Shown here piece by piece: positions 1 to 6,221 of a stretch of 11,957 bases of DNA (position 1 is its first letter; each line of letters starts with the position of its first letter). Both the position numbers and the translations under genes were made by a program. The DNA comes from DASQHM01 sp035632095 (GTDB lineage: Bacteria; Pseudomonadota; Alphaproteobacteria; Ferrovibrionales; Ferrovibrionaceae). Under the pieces are notes generated by a model that did no database searches, had not been told where the DNA came from, and saw only the letters and a list, made by a program, of their open reading frames with translations. The stretch covers positions 1 through 11,957 of the forward strand of contig DASQHM010000085.1 in the NCBI GenBank assembly GCA_035632095.1, in the 5' to 3' direction.

Positions 1-101
1 CCGCGCGTCAACCGGCGAGATGGCGCGGGTTCGGCTCGGGCGGCGTCGCTGACGCAGATGTCTCGATCAACGTCGATCCGGCAGCGCTCGCCGGTGACGC
101 G

Positions 102-506
102 CTATGCCGCTTCGTCCTCGTCAATGAGCAGCTTCGCTGCCCTGGCGATAAGGCCCGAGCGGGTATAGCCCTCGCGCTCGGCATAGGCGTCAATCAGGCG
201 CAACACGTCTTCCGGGAGTGTGATGTTGACGCGGATTGCTTTGGCGGCGTGCGCCGGTGACGCGACGAGCACAGCGACGGCATCGACGTTGTCTTTATCG
301 GCCATAACCTGCTCAAGGCTGCTCGGCACCGGGATCGCTTCGCCGTCCTCGATCATGCCGCGAATATGCAGTGCGAGTGCCTCGATCGCCGACGCACGTG
401 CCTCGTCCAGAGTTCTGCCGGCGGTGACGCATCCCGGAAAGTCGGGAAATGAAACGCCGTAGTCGCTGTCCGCTTCCTTGCGAATCAGGGCGATGTAGTC
501 AGCCAT
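102..506 (-). CDS. hicB: HicB-family antitoxin with C-terminal ribbon-helix-helix domain
   Basis: Antitoxin of a HicA/HicB type II toxin-antitoxin pair. In this family the N-terminal domain masks the toxin RNase and the C-terminal domain binds the operon's operator. The 134-residue product shows both parts. Residues 1-55 carry the HicB fold signature YGVSFPDFPGC (16-26), followed by a TAGRTLDEA helix start. Residues 91-128 form a ribbon-helix-helix segment: the strand IRVNITLP, then two helices with RSGLIARAAK. The ATG at 504-506 is preceded on the minus strand by GAGAGG at good spacing. It lies 30 bases downstream of hicA on the same strand, the usual toxin-first order. Length and domains look intact, so the pair is probably functional (inference). 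Confidence 0.93.
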   Translation of the reverse strand: MADYIALIRKEADSDYGVSFPDFPGCVTAGRTLDEARASAIEALALHIRGMIEDGEAIPVPSSLEQVMADKDNVDAVAVLVASPAHAAKAIRVNITLPEDVLRLIDAYAEREGYTRSGLIARAAKLLIDEDEAA

Positions 507-536
507 GTCTGCCTCTCACTGTGCCGTAACCGAATC

Positions 537-725
537 TCAACGCAGCTTCAGTTGCGCCTGCTTCTCGATGCTCCGGAGCGTGCCGATTGGAATGTCACGC
601 TTTGGATGAACGACTGTGACGCGGCCCGGTTTGGCCGGATGCTTGAACTGCTTGTGGCTGCCTTGTTGGGCCACTTCGCGCCAGCCGTCCGCCCTTAGCT
701 GCCGTATCACGTCCCGGCTGTCCAC
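537..725 (-). CDS. hicA: HicA-family mRNA interferase toxin
   Basis: Toxin of the HicAB pair, a small double-stranded-RNA-binding-fold RNase that cleaves mRNA when freed from HicB. The 62-residue product matches the family's usual size. It begins VDSRDVIRQLRADGW, carries the catalytic-His motif GSHKQF (His24), then FKHP, the VTVVHPKRDIPIGTL strand-helix junction and a C-terminal helix. I chose the GTG at 723-725 because it aligns with the family start (usually M-x-S-R-x-V-I); no ATG lies nearby. The frame stays open far upstream to 1139, but that part is the antisense of zauP and is not toxin. No Shine-Dalgarno sequence is visible, and the best promoter predicts a transcript starting at or next to this codon. 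An upstream in-frame GTG at 741-743 is the alternative start. Confidence 0.92.
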   Translation of the reverse strand: MDSRDVIRQLRADGWREVAQQGSHKQFKHPAKPGRVTVVHPKRDIPIGTLRSIEKQAQLKLR

Positions 726-776
726 GTGTGTAAAGATACACACTATGGTGTCGTCTGCCAACACATAAATACACAC
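726..776 (-). promoter_or_regulatory. hicAB promoter overlapped by probable HicB operator half-sites
   Basis: On the minus strand a -35 box TTGGCA (756-761) and a -10 box TATCTT (733-738) are separated by 17 bases. The -10 box sits inside a perfect 7-bp palindrome, GTGTGTA (726-732) and TACACAC (737-743) with a 4-base spacer. A third copy of TACACAC lies at 770-776. Half-site centres are 11 and 33 bp apart, so all three would face the same side of the helix. This is what autorepression by a ribbon-helix-helix antitoxin would require. The sequence elements are seen directly; their binding by HicB is inferred. Confidence 0.6.
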
Positions 777-844
777 CGCAGCTAGGTAGCCTTGGACTGG
801 GCCCGAGTGCGCATGGCATTGGCTGTGCCGCCTCCTTACGCGAT

Positions 845-874
845 TTGACGCTTGCGGCGATGCGCCCCTATCCT
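845..874 (+). promoter_or_regulatory. Candidate sigma-70 promoter for zauP-zapA
   Basis: TTGACG (845-850) and TATCCT (869-874) are separated by 18 bases, and a start site near 881 would give a leader of about 20 bases before zauP. The -35 box matches the consensus at five of six positions and the -10 box at four of six. It is the best promoter-like pair in the 726-900 divergent intergenic region. Confidence 0.45.
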
Positions 875-900
875 CGCCACGACGCCTCTTCAATCGCGAG

Positions 901-1173
901 ATGCCCATGTCCGATGCGGAGCAGATGCAGGAACGCTTGGAGCGCGCGCTCGCCCGCATAGAGGCCAGCGTCGCCCGCACGCCGCAGAACACCGCCCAGG
1001 CGGCGGCGATCAAGCTCGAGAACCGCACGTTGAAGGACGAACGCGAGCGCCTGGGGAAAACCCTGGCCGACTTGCAGGCGGAGAACACCGCGCTCCGTAC
1101 CACGTCCGATGCGGTGGCGGGCCGGCTCGATCGCGCCATCGATCGTTTGCGCGCGCTGCTGGCGGCGGGATAA
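901..1173 (+). CDS. zauP: ZauP-like coiled-coil protein encoded upstream of ZapA (DUF4164-like)
   Basis: Small cytoplasmic coiled-coil protein of 90 residues. It is almost entirely heptad-like and charged: helix 1 covers about residues 5-28 (MQERLERALARIEA), a short TPQN break follows, then a long coil over about 34-88 containing IKLENRTLKDERERLG and LDRAIDRLRALL. In Caulobacter crescentus the gene directly upstream of zapA encodes ZauP, a coiled-coil partner that works with ZapA to focus the FtsZ ring. Position, size and composition agree with that role here. The zapA start lies only 10 bases after its stop, so the two are surely co-transcribed. The start is uncertain: ATG 907 has a better spaced GAG-like ribosome site than ATG 901, a difference of two residues. 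Assignment rests on context plus coiled-coil character, because such coils carry little family-specific sequence. Confidence 0.75.
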   Translation: MPMSDAEQMQERLERALARIEASVARTPQNTAQAAAIKLENRTLKDERERLGKTLADLQAENTALRTTSDAVAGRLDRAIDRLRALLAAG

Positions 1174-1183
1174 GGGGGACGTC

Positions 1184-1513
1184 ATGGCCCAGGTCGAAGT
1201 CACGGTGAACGGCCGGAACTATATCGTCGGCTGCGGCGACGGCGAGGAAGATCACGTGCGCAGCCTGGCCGAATATCTCGACAGCCGCGTGCGCGACATC
1301 GCCAAGTCGGTGGGCCAGATCGGCGAGGCGCGGTTGCTGCTCCTCGCGGGCTTGATGGTGGCCGACGATCTCGCCAGCGCCATCGACCGGGTCGAGGACG
1401 CGGAAGAGGACCTGGCCAAGGTTAAGCAGGAAGCAACCATGTCGGGCCAGGTGCCGCTCGAGCAGCTTGCGCACCGACTCGAGGATATTGCCGGCCGCCT
1501 GGAGAGCGCCTAA
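1184..1513 (+). CDS. zapA: Cell division protein ZapA
   Basis: FtsZ-associated protein that bundles protofilaments and stabilises the Z-ring at midcell. The 109-residue product has the ZapA globular head (MAQVEVTVNGRNYIVGCGDG, residues 1-20, then EEDHVRSLAEYLDSRV), the central helix with GEARLLLLAGLMVADDL, where the Gly-Glu-Ala-x-Leu-x-x-Leu pattern is typical, and a C-terminal coiled coil (about residues 68-108) for dimerisation and tetramerisation. AAGGGGG at 1172-1178 is a strong ribosome-binding site 5 bases before the ATG. It directly follows zauP and precedes a probable 6S RNA, the same zapA-6S-cyclo-ligase order known from many proteobacteria. Confidence 0.93.
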   Translation: MAQVEVTVNGRNYIVGCGDGEEDHVRSLAEYLDSRVRDIAKSVGQIGEARLLLLAGLMVADDLASAIDRVEDAEEDLAKVKQEATMSGQVPLEQLAHRLEDIAGRLESA

Positions 1514-1549
1514 GTATAGGGCAGGACGGTCGGCTGCCCGGTACGTCAG

Positions 1550-1690
1550 GCAAACTATCCCCGGGGCCAATGATTCATCCTTGGGAGCTGTCACTGCCGG
1601 GGTTCAGGCCCTGGACACATGGCGCCCACCTGGTTAGCCAGGCCACGGAGGGATCGTCGCGCCAACGGCCACGGCGGCCCCGTCCGCATC
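1550..1690 (+). ncRNA. ssrS: 6S RNA (approximate ends)
   Basis: 6S RNA mimics an open promoter and binds the housekeeping RNA polymerase holoenzyme. Three lines support it. First, the zapA-[RNA]-cyclo-ligase location is the classic 6S site. Second, the block CCCTGGACACATGGCGCCC (1609-1627), followed by ACCTGG-TTAG-CCAGG, resembles the conserved 3' half of alphaproteobacterial 6S RNAs as I recall them. Third, it can fold as a long interrupted hairpin: CGGGGCC (1562-1568) with GGCCCCG (1676-1682), ATCCTT (1577-1582) with AGGGAT (1649-1654), and CCGGG (1597-1601) with CCTGG (1629-1633, one G-U pair), leaving a central bubble around GGGAGCTGTCACTG. The small CCTGG/CCAGG hairpin (1629-1643) competes with the last helix, as the 3'-bubble hairpin does in known 6S RNAs. 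Exact ends and promoter are not resolved; the mature RNA could extend 10-20 bases either way. Confidence 0.75.
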
Positions 1691-1745
1691 TTCCCGCCCG
1701 GCGCTCGCGCGCCCGCCGACACGCCGTAGCCATGATCCTCGCGCC

Positions 1746-2327
1746 ATGACCCCCGAAGCGGCAGCGAAGCGGCGGCTGCGCACCGCGTTCCGGGCCGGGC
1801 GCGCGGCGATTGCCCTGGCGGCATCCCCTGATGCGCCGGTGCTAGCGGCGGACAATTTTCTCGCGCATATCTCGATGCCGCCGGGTGCGTGCGTCGCGGG
1901 GTACTGGCCGATCGGCGATGAACTGGATCCGCGTCCCCTCATGCTGCGCTTGGCCGGCGCCGGCTTGGCGATCGCCTTGCCCGTGGTCACCGCTCGCGGC
2001 GGGGCTTTGACGTTTCGCCGCTGGCTGCAAGAGGATGTGCTTGAGCCGGGCGTACTCGGCATCCACGTGCCGCCCGATACGGCCGAGGTTATGGTACCGC
2101 GGGTGTTGCTGGTGCCGCTCCTGGCATTCGACGGAACCGGCCATCGGCTTGGCTACGGCGGCGGCTATTATGACCGCACCCTGAGCGCGCTCCGCGCCAG
2201 CGGCCGCCCGGTAGCGGCCGTGGGCTTCGCTTATGCCGGACAGGAGCAACCGGCCTTGCCGTACACTGCGGCGGATCAGCGGCTCGATTGGGTCGTGACG
2301 GAACGGGAAGCAAGGACGTTCAAGTGA
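1746..2327 (+). CDS. fau: 5-formyltetrahydrofolate cyclo-ligase
   Basis: Converts 5-formyltetrahydrofolate to 5,10-methenyltetrahydrofolate with ATP hydrolysis, returning a storage or inhibitory folate to the one-carbon pool (cytoplasm). The 193-residue product is the usual family length. It has an N-terminal basic helix (AAAKRRLRTAFRAGR), the substrate-side segment GYWPIGDELDPRPL (52-65), and the family signature LVPLLAFDG (122-130) followed by HRLGYGGGYYDRTL (133-146), the glycine-rich ATP/phosphate-binding loop. No clear Shine-Dalgarno sequence precedes the ATG, and an ATG at 1732 is out of frame. The gene follows the 6S RNA as ygfA does in E. coli, where read-through from 6S into this gene is known; the same may occur here. 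Its stop overlaps the next gene's GTG start. Confidence 0.95.
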   Translation: MTPEAAAKRRLRTAFRAGRAAIALAASPDAPVLAADNFLAHISMPPGACVAGYWPIGDELDPRPLMLRLAGAGLAIALPVVTARGGALTFRRWLQEDVLEPGVLGIHVPPDTAEVMVPRVLLVPLLAFDGTGHRLGYGGGYYDRTLSALRASGRPVAAVGFAYAGQEQPALPYTAADQRLDWVVTEREARTFK

Positions 2328-3142
2328 AGCTGCTCTATCTCGGCGACATCGTCGGCCGCTCCGGCCGCGAAGCGGTGACCGGCCACTTGCCGGAACTGCG
2401 GCGGCGCTACGATCTGGATTTCGTCGTCGCCAACGGCGAAAACGCCGCCGGCGGCTTTGGCATTACCGGGAAGATCTGCGAGGAATTCTACGCGCTCGGC
2501 GTCGACGTGATCACCACTGGCAATCACGTGTGGGACCAGAAGGAAACCTACGCCTACATCGAGGGCGACCCGCGGCTGCTGCGGCCGCAGAACTATCCGC
2601 GCGGCACGCCCGGCCGCGGCGCCGCCACCTTCAAGACCGCCAAGGGCAAGCGCGTTGCCATCATCCACGTGATGGGCCGCGTCTTCATGGATCCGCTGGA
2701 CGATCCCTTCGCCTGCGTGGCGGCGGAGATGGCGAAGCTGGCGCTCGGCGGCAACGTGGATGCGATCCTCGTCGACGTGCATGGCGAAGCCACGTCGGAG
2801 AAGATGGCCATGGGCCATTTCGTCGACGGAAGGGCGACCATGGTGGTCGGCTCGCACAGCCACGTGCCGACGGCGGACGCCCAGGTCCTGCCGGGCGGTA
2901 CCGCCTTCCAGACCGACGCGGGCATGTGCGGCGACTACAATTCGGTGATCGGCATGGACAAGGCCGAGCCGCTCAACCGTTTCCTGCGCAAGATTCCGGG
3001 CGGCCGCTTCGAGCCGGCGAGCGGCGAGGCGACGCTGTGCGGCGTGCTGGTGGAAAGCGACGACAAGACCGGCCTGGCGCTCGCCATCGATCCGGTGCGA
3101 ATCGGAGGACGGCTCAAACCGACCCTTCCCGGCGGAAATTGA
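2324..3142 (+). CDS. ymdB: YmdB-family metallophosphoesterase (TIGR00282 type)
   Basis: Calcineurin-like phosphodiesterase of the B. subtilis YmdB type, a family with reported 2',3'-cyclic nucleotide phosphodiesterase activity; it is unrelated to the E. coli macrodomain protein also called YmdB. I start it at GTG 2324, giving 272 residues and beginning VKLLYLGDIVGRSGREA, the normal family N-terminus, with AAGGAC at 2312-2317 as ribosome site. Metal-binding motifs are all present: GD (Asp8), ANGENAAGGFG (Glu39, Asn40), TTGNHVWDQ (Asn67, His68), DVHGEATSEK, and VVGSHSHVPTAD near the C-terminal third. An open frame 12 codons longer exists but would run deep into the upstream gene. The GTGA overlap with the cyclo-ligase implies translational coupling. 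The physiological substrate in this organism cannot be told from sequence. Confidence 0.92.
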   Translation: MKLLYLGDIVGRSGREAVTGHLPELRRRYDLDFVVANGENAAGGFGITGKICEEFYALGVDVITTGNHVWDQKETYAYIEGDPRLLRPQNYPRGTPGRGAATFKTAKGKRVAIIHVMGRVFMDPLDDPFACVAAEMAKLALGGNVDAILVDVHGEATSEKMAMGHFVDGRATMVVGSHSHVPTADAQVLPGGTAFQTDAGMCGDYNSVIGMDKAEPLNRFLRKIPGGRFEPASGEATLCGVLVESDDKTGLALAIDPVRIGGRLKPTLPGGN

Positions 3143-3162
3143 TTCGGCGGCGCGGCGGGCGG

Positions 3163-3191
3163 CTGAATCGCCCTGGCAAAGGTGCTACAAA
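3163..3191 (+). promoter_or_regulatory. Weak candidate promoter upstream of yebC
   Basis: CTGAAT (3163-3168) and TACAAA (3186-3191) are 17 bases apart in the 135-base gap between ymdB and yebC. The -35 match is poor (three of six), so this is offered only because the gap is the likely start of the yebC-ruv-tol transcription unit. An imperfect inverted repeat, GATTC...GAATC, lies at about 3141-3169. Confidence 0.25.
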
Positions 3192-3277
3192 GATCGCCCA
3201 TCGGGGGCTTCTGCCGGGATCCGCGGGCGGCGGGTCGCGGGTCGCCCGGTGCAAAAGAGAAGAGGGTGCGTGAGCGT

Positions 3278-4027
3278 ATGGCCGGCCATTCCCAGTTCAA
3301 GAACATCATGCATCGCAAGGGCGCGCAGGACGCCAAGCGCGCCAAGATATTCACCAAGCTCATTCGCGAACTCACGACCGCGGCGCGCGCCGGGCTTCCC
3401 GACCCGAACGCCAACCCGCGGCTTCGCGCCGCCGTCCTGGCGGCGCGTCAGGCCAATATGTCGAAGGAAACGGTCGAGCGCGCCATCAAGCGCGGCGCCG
3501 GCGCCTCAGAAGGCGACAATTACGAGGAAGTGCGTTACGAGGGCTATGGGCCCGGTGGCATCGCCGTGATCGTCGAGGCGCTGACCGACAACCGCAACCG
3601 CACCGCGAGCGACGTGCGCTCGGCCTTCACCAAGCACGGCGGAAGCCTCGGCGAGACCGGCTCGGTGGCGTTCATGTTCGAGCGCGTCGGCCAGATCCTG
3701 TTCGCCGCCGCCAAGGCTAGCGCCGACGACATGTTCGAGGCGGCCATCGAAGTCGGCGCCGACGATTGCAGCGCGGGCGCCGACGAGCACGAAATCATCT
3801 GCAAGCCCGATGCTTTCGTTTCCGTGCGCGAGGCTTTGGAAAAGCGGTTTGGCGATCCGAAGAGCGCCAAGATCATCTGGAAGCCGCTCAACACCGTGCC
3901 GGTGGACGAAGTGCGCGCCGAAACCCTGTTCAAGATGCTCGAGGTGCTGGAAGACAGCGACGACGTGCAGAACGTGTACGCCAATTTCGAAGTCACCGAC
4001 GAGATCATGCAAAAGCTGAGCGCCTAG
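3278..4027 (+). CDS. yebC: YebC/PmpR family translation/regulatory protein (TACO1 family)
   Basis: Member of the YebC/TACO1 family: long annotated as a transcriptional regulator, more recently shown in several bacteria and mitochondria to help ribosomes through proline-rich stretches. The 249-residue product is the normal length. It opens with the hallmark MAGHSQFKNIMHRKGAQDAK and KIFTKLIREL, followed by NPRLRAAVLAARQANMSKE and IKRGAG. The central motif GYGPGGIAVIVEALTDNRNR and VRSAFTKHGGSLGETGSV are diagnostic, and the C-terminal third has the expected alpha/beta domain. The start is ATG 3278 with AGAGGG (3261-3266) upstream; the frame is open 32 codons further back, but those codons show no conserved sequence. 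It lies immediately upstream of ruvC, as in many proteobacteria. Confidence 0.96.
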   Translation: MAGHSQFKNIMHRKGAQDAKRAKIFTKLIRELTTAARAGLPDPNANPRLRAAVLAARQANMSKETVERAIKRGAGASEGDNYEEVRYEGYGPGGIAVIVEALTDNRNRTASDVRSAFTKHGGSLGETGSVAFMFERVGQILFAAAKASADDMFEAAIEVGADDCSAGADEHEIICKPDAFVSVREALEKRFGDPKSAKIIWKPLNTVPVDEVRAETLFKMLEVLEDSDDVQNVYANFEVTDEIMQKLSA

Positions 4028-4042
4028 GGGCGCTGCATCTTC

Positions 4043-4558
4043 ATGCGACTGCTCGGCCTCGACCCTGGACTGCGGAGCACCGGCTGGGGCGTGATCGAGG
4101 CCGTCGGCAACCGGCTCCGCCACCTTTCCAATGGCGTCGTGAAATCCGACGGCGACGCGCCGATCGAGCGGCGGCTGCTGCAGATTCACGACGGCCTGCA
4201 GCAGGTGCTGGCCGAATGGCTGCCGGATGCGGCGGCGGTGGAAGAGACCTTCGTCAACAAGAACCCCGTCTCCACGCTCAAGCTCGGCCTGGTGCGCGGC
4301 GTCGTGCTACTGGTGCCGGCGCTGAACCAGGTGCCGGTGGCGGAATACGCGCCGAACCTGATCAAAAAGTCCGTGGTCGGCACCGGCCACGCGGAGAAAC
4401 TGCAGATCCACGCCATGGTGCGGGTGATCCTTCCCGGCTGCGCCATCGCCGGGCCGGACGCGGCCGACGCGCTGGCGGTCGCGATCTGTCATGCCCATCA
4501 TGCCGCGAGCCTCGGCGCGGCGCGCACGCGGCTGGCGCGCGCGGGAGCGGGACCGTGA
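4043..4558 (+). CDS. ruvC: Crossover junction endodeoxyribonuclease RuvC
   Basis: Holliday-junction resolvase: a dimer that makes paired nicks across a four-way junction during recombinational repair. The 171-residue product matches family size. The RNase-H-like fold is clear: LLGLDPGLRSTGWG with Asp7, VEETFVNKNPVSTLKLG with Glu67, and GPDAADALAVAICHAHH with Asp139 and Asp142. Together these give the four acidic metal-binding residues of RuvC. The start lies 15 bases after the yebC stop; AGGGGCGC right at that stop serves as ribosome site. Its TGA overlaps the GTG of ruvA (GTGA), so the two are translationally coupled. Confidence 0.97.
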   Translation: MRLLGLDPGLRSTGWGVIEAVGNRLRHLSNGVVKSDGDAPIERRLLQIHDGLQQVLAEWLPDAAAVEETFVNKNPVSTLKLGLVRGVVLLVPALNQVPVAEYAPNLIKKSVVGTGHAEKLQIHAMVRVILPGCAIAGPDAADALAVAICHAHHAASLGAARTRLARAGAGP

Positions 4559-5160
4559 TCGGACGGCTCTCCGGCATCCTCGATTCCGTAGGCGAAGACT
4601 GGGCCATGCTGGACGTGAACGGCGTCGGTTACGTGGTGCATTGTTCGCGGCGCACGCTGAGTGCGCTGCCGCGGCCGGGCGAGCCGGCGCGCCTCTTGAT
4701 CGCGACCGTCATGCGTGAAGACGCCATCAACCTCTACGGCTTCTCCGAGGCCGCGGAGAAAGAATGGTTCGCCGTTCTGCAAACCGTGCAAGGCGTCGGC
4801 GCCAAGGTGGCGCTCGCCATCCTGTCGGTGCTCGGTCCCGCAGAGCTGGTGCAGGCGATCGCGGCGCAGGACCGCGCCGCGCTGGCCAAAGCGAGCGGCG
4901 TCGGGCCGAAACTCGCGACCCGCATAATGACCGAACTGCGCGACAAGGCAGGGCAGATCGCGCTCGGTCACGCCGCCGCCACGCTCGGCGGGCCGCCGCC
5001 GGTCGCCGGCAGCGCGGCGGATGCGGTCTCGGCCCTGGTCAATCTCGGCTACCGCCGCACCGAAGCCTTCTCGGCCATCGCCAAGGCGAGCCGCGAGCTC
5101 GGTGACGGCGCCGGCGTCGAAGCGCTGATCCGCAGCGGCCTGAAGGAACTGGCGCGATGA
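4555..5160 (+). CDS. ruvA: Holliday junction branch migration protein RuvA
   Basis: Tetrameric DNA-binding subunit that holds the Holliday junction and loads RuvB. The start is GTG 4555, giving VIGRLSGILDS, the family N-terminus, and 201 residues. Domain I (OB-fold, residues 1-65) contains DVNGVGYVVHCS and TVMREDAINLYGFS. Domain II has two helix-hairpin-helix motifs, LQTVQGVGAKVALAIL and LAKASGVGPKLATRIMTEL. A Gly/Pro/Ala-rich flexible linker follows (about 142-155), then the RuvB-binding domain III with SALVNLGYRRTEAFSAI. GGGAGCGGG before the GTG is a plausible ribosome site. It overlaps ruvC upstream and ruvB downstream by 4 bases each. Confidence 0.97.
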   Translation: MIGRLSGILDSVGEDWAMLDVNGVGYVVHCSRRTLSALPRPGEPARLLIATVMREDAINLYGFSEAAEKEWFAVLQTVQGVGAKVALAILSVLGPAELVQAIAAQDRAALAKASGVGPKLATRIMTELRDKAGQIALGHAAATLGGPPPVAGSAADAVSALVNLGYRRTEAFSAIAKASRELGDGAGVEALIRSGLKELAR

Positions 5161-6221
5161 GCGGCGGGCGCCTGGTGCAGGGCCGCACCGCCGACGGCGA
5201 TGAGGCTGAGGCGCATTTCCGCCCGCAGACGCTCGAGGACTTCATCGGCCAGCGCGAGCTGCGCGAGAACCTGCGCGTGTTCATCGAAGCGGCGAAAGCG
5301 CGGAGCGAGGCGCTGGACCATGTGCTGTTCTTCGGGCCGCCCGGTCTCGGCAAGACCACGCTGGCGCAAATCGTCGCCCGCGAACTCGGCGTGAATTTCC
5401 GCGCCACGTCGGGGCCGGTGATCGCCAAGGCCGGTGACCTTGCGGCGCTGCTGACCAACCTCGAAGCGCGCGACGTGCTGTTCATCGACGAGATCCACCG
5501 CCTCAATCCCGCCGTCGAGGAAATCCTCTATCCGGCCATGGAGGATTTTCAGCTCGACCTCATCATCGGCGAGGGACCGGCGGCGCGCTCGGTGCGCATC
5601 GACCTGCCGCCGTTCACGCTGATCGGCGCCACCACGCGCTCGGGCCTGATCACCACGCCGTTGCGCGAGCGCTTCGGCATTCCGCTCCGCCTCAACTTCT
5701 ACCACCCGGACGAGCTCGAACTCATCGTGCGGCGCGGCGCGCGCGTCCTTGGCATGACCTTGAACGACGAAGGCGCCAGCGAAATCGCCCGCCGCGCCCG
5801 CGGCACGCCGCGGGTGGCCGGGCGGTTGTTGCGGCGCGTGCGCGACTTCGCCGCCGTGGCGAAGGCGGCGGTGATCGACAAGGTGAAGGCCGATGCGGCG
5901 CTGACGCGGCTCGAGGTCGACGCGCGCGGGCTCGATGCCATGGACCGGCGCTACCTGCGCACCATCGCCGTCGATTACGCGGGCGGGCCGGTCGGCGTGG
6001 AGACCATGGCCGCGGCGCTGTCCGAACCGCGAGATGCCATCGAGGACATCATCGAGCCGTACCTTATCCAGCAGGGCCTGCTGCAACGGACGCCGCGCGG
6101 CCGGCTGCTGACCCACGCGGCCTTCGCTCACCTCGGCTTGTCCATGCCGAAGACCCTCGCGGCGGCGCAATTCGAGCTGATGAGCGATGACGGCGCGGAA
6201 GGCGGCGGGGGCGATGCCTGA
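5157..6221 (+). CDS. ruvB: Holliday junction branch migration ATPase RuvB
   Basis: AAA+ hexameric motor that drives branch migration with RuvA. The 354 residues cover the complete protein. After a short tail, FRPQTLEDFIGQ (21-32) starts the AAA+ core, with Walker A GPPGLGKT (60-67), Walker B LFIDEIHRL (108-116), sensor 1 LIGATTR (155-161), the LRERFGI arginine-finger segment (169-175) and sensor 2 RGTPRVAGRLLRRVRDFA (215-232). The C-terminal winged-helix domain ends with the IEPYLIQQGLLQRTPRGR motif typical of RuvB, followed by an acidic, glycine-rich tail. The ATG overlaps the ruvA stop (ATGA), and AAGGA at 5143-5147 is the ribosome site. A 403-codon open frame on the opposite strand is a compositional shadow. 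Confidence 0.98.
   Translation: MSGGRLVQGRTADGDEAEAHFRPQTLEDFIGQRELRENLRVFIEAAKARSEALDHVLFFGPPGLGKTTLAQIVARELGVNFRATSGPVIAKAGDLAALLTNLEARDVLFIDEIHRLNPAVEEILYPAMEDFQLDLIIGEGPAARSVRIDLPPFTLIGATTRSGLITTPLRERFGIPLRLNFYHPDELELIVRRGARVLGMTLNDEGASEIARRARGTPRVAGRLLRRVRDFAAVAKAAVIDKVKADAALTRLEVDARGLDAMDRRYLRTIAVDYAGGPVGVETMAAALSEPRDAIEDIIEPYLIQQGLLQRTPRGRLLTHAAFAHLGLSMPKTLAAAQFELMSDDGAEGGGGDA

Noticed and set aside
8..193. 61-codon minus-strand open frame at the left edge
   Set aside because: It overlaps the end of hicB in another frame, has no recognisable sequence and no convincing ribosome site; positions 1-101 are left unassigned.
726..1139. N-terminal extension of HicA to 200 residues
   Set aside because: The extra codons are antisense to zauP and its leader, are Ser/Arg-rich, and have no family similarity; HicA proteins are about 60 residues long.
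1519..1539. Stem-loop GGGCAG-9-CTGCCC as a zapA terminator
   Set aside because: No T-run follows it and the stem is only 6 bp; it could equally be part of a 6S precursor, so it is not called as a terminator.
3766..5160. 464-codon plus-strand open frame joining the end of yebC, ruvC and ruvA, suggesting a fusion
   Set aside because: Only the part from 4555 (RuvA) is real. The earlier part reads ruvC and yebC in the wrong frame, and those genes are intact in their own frames.
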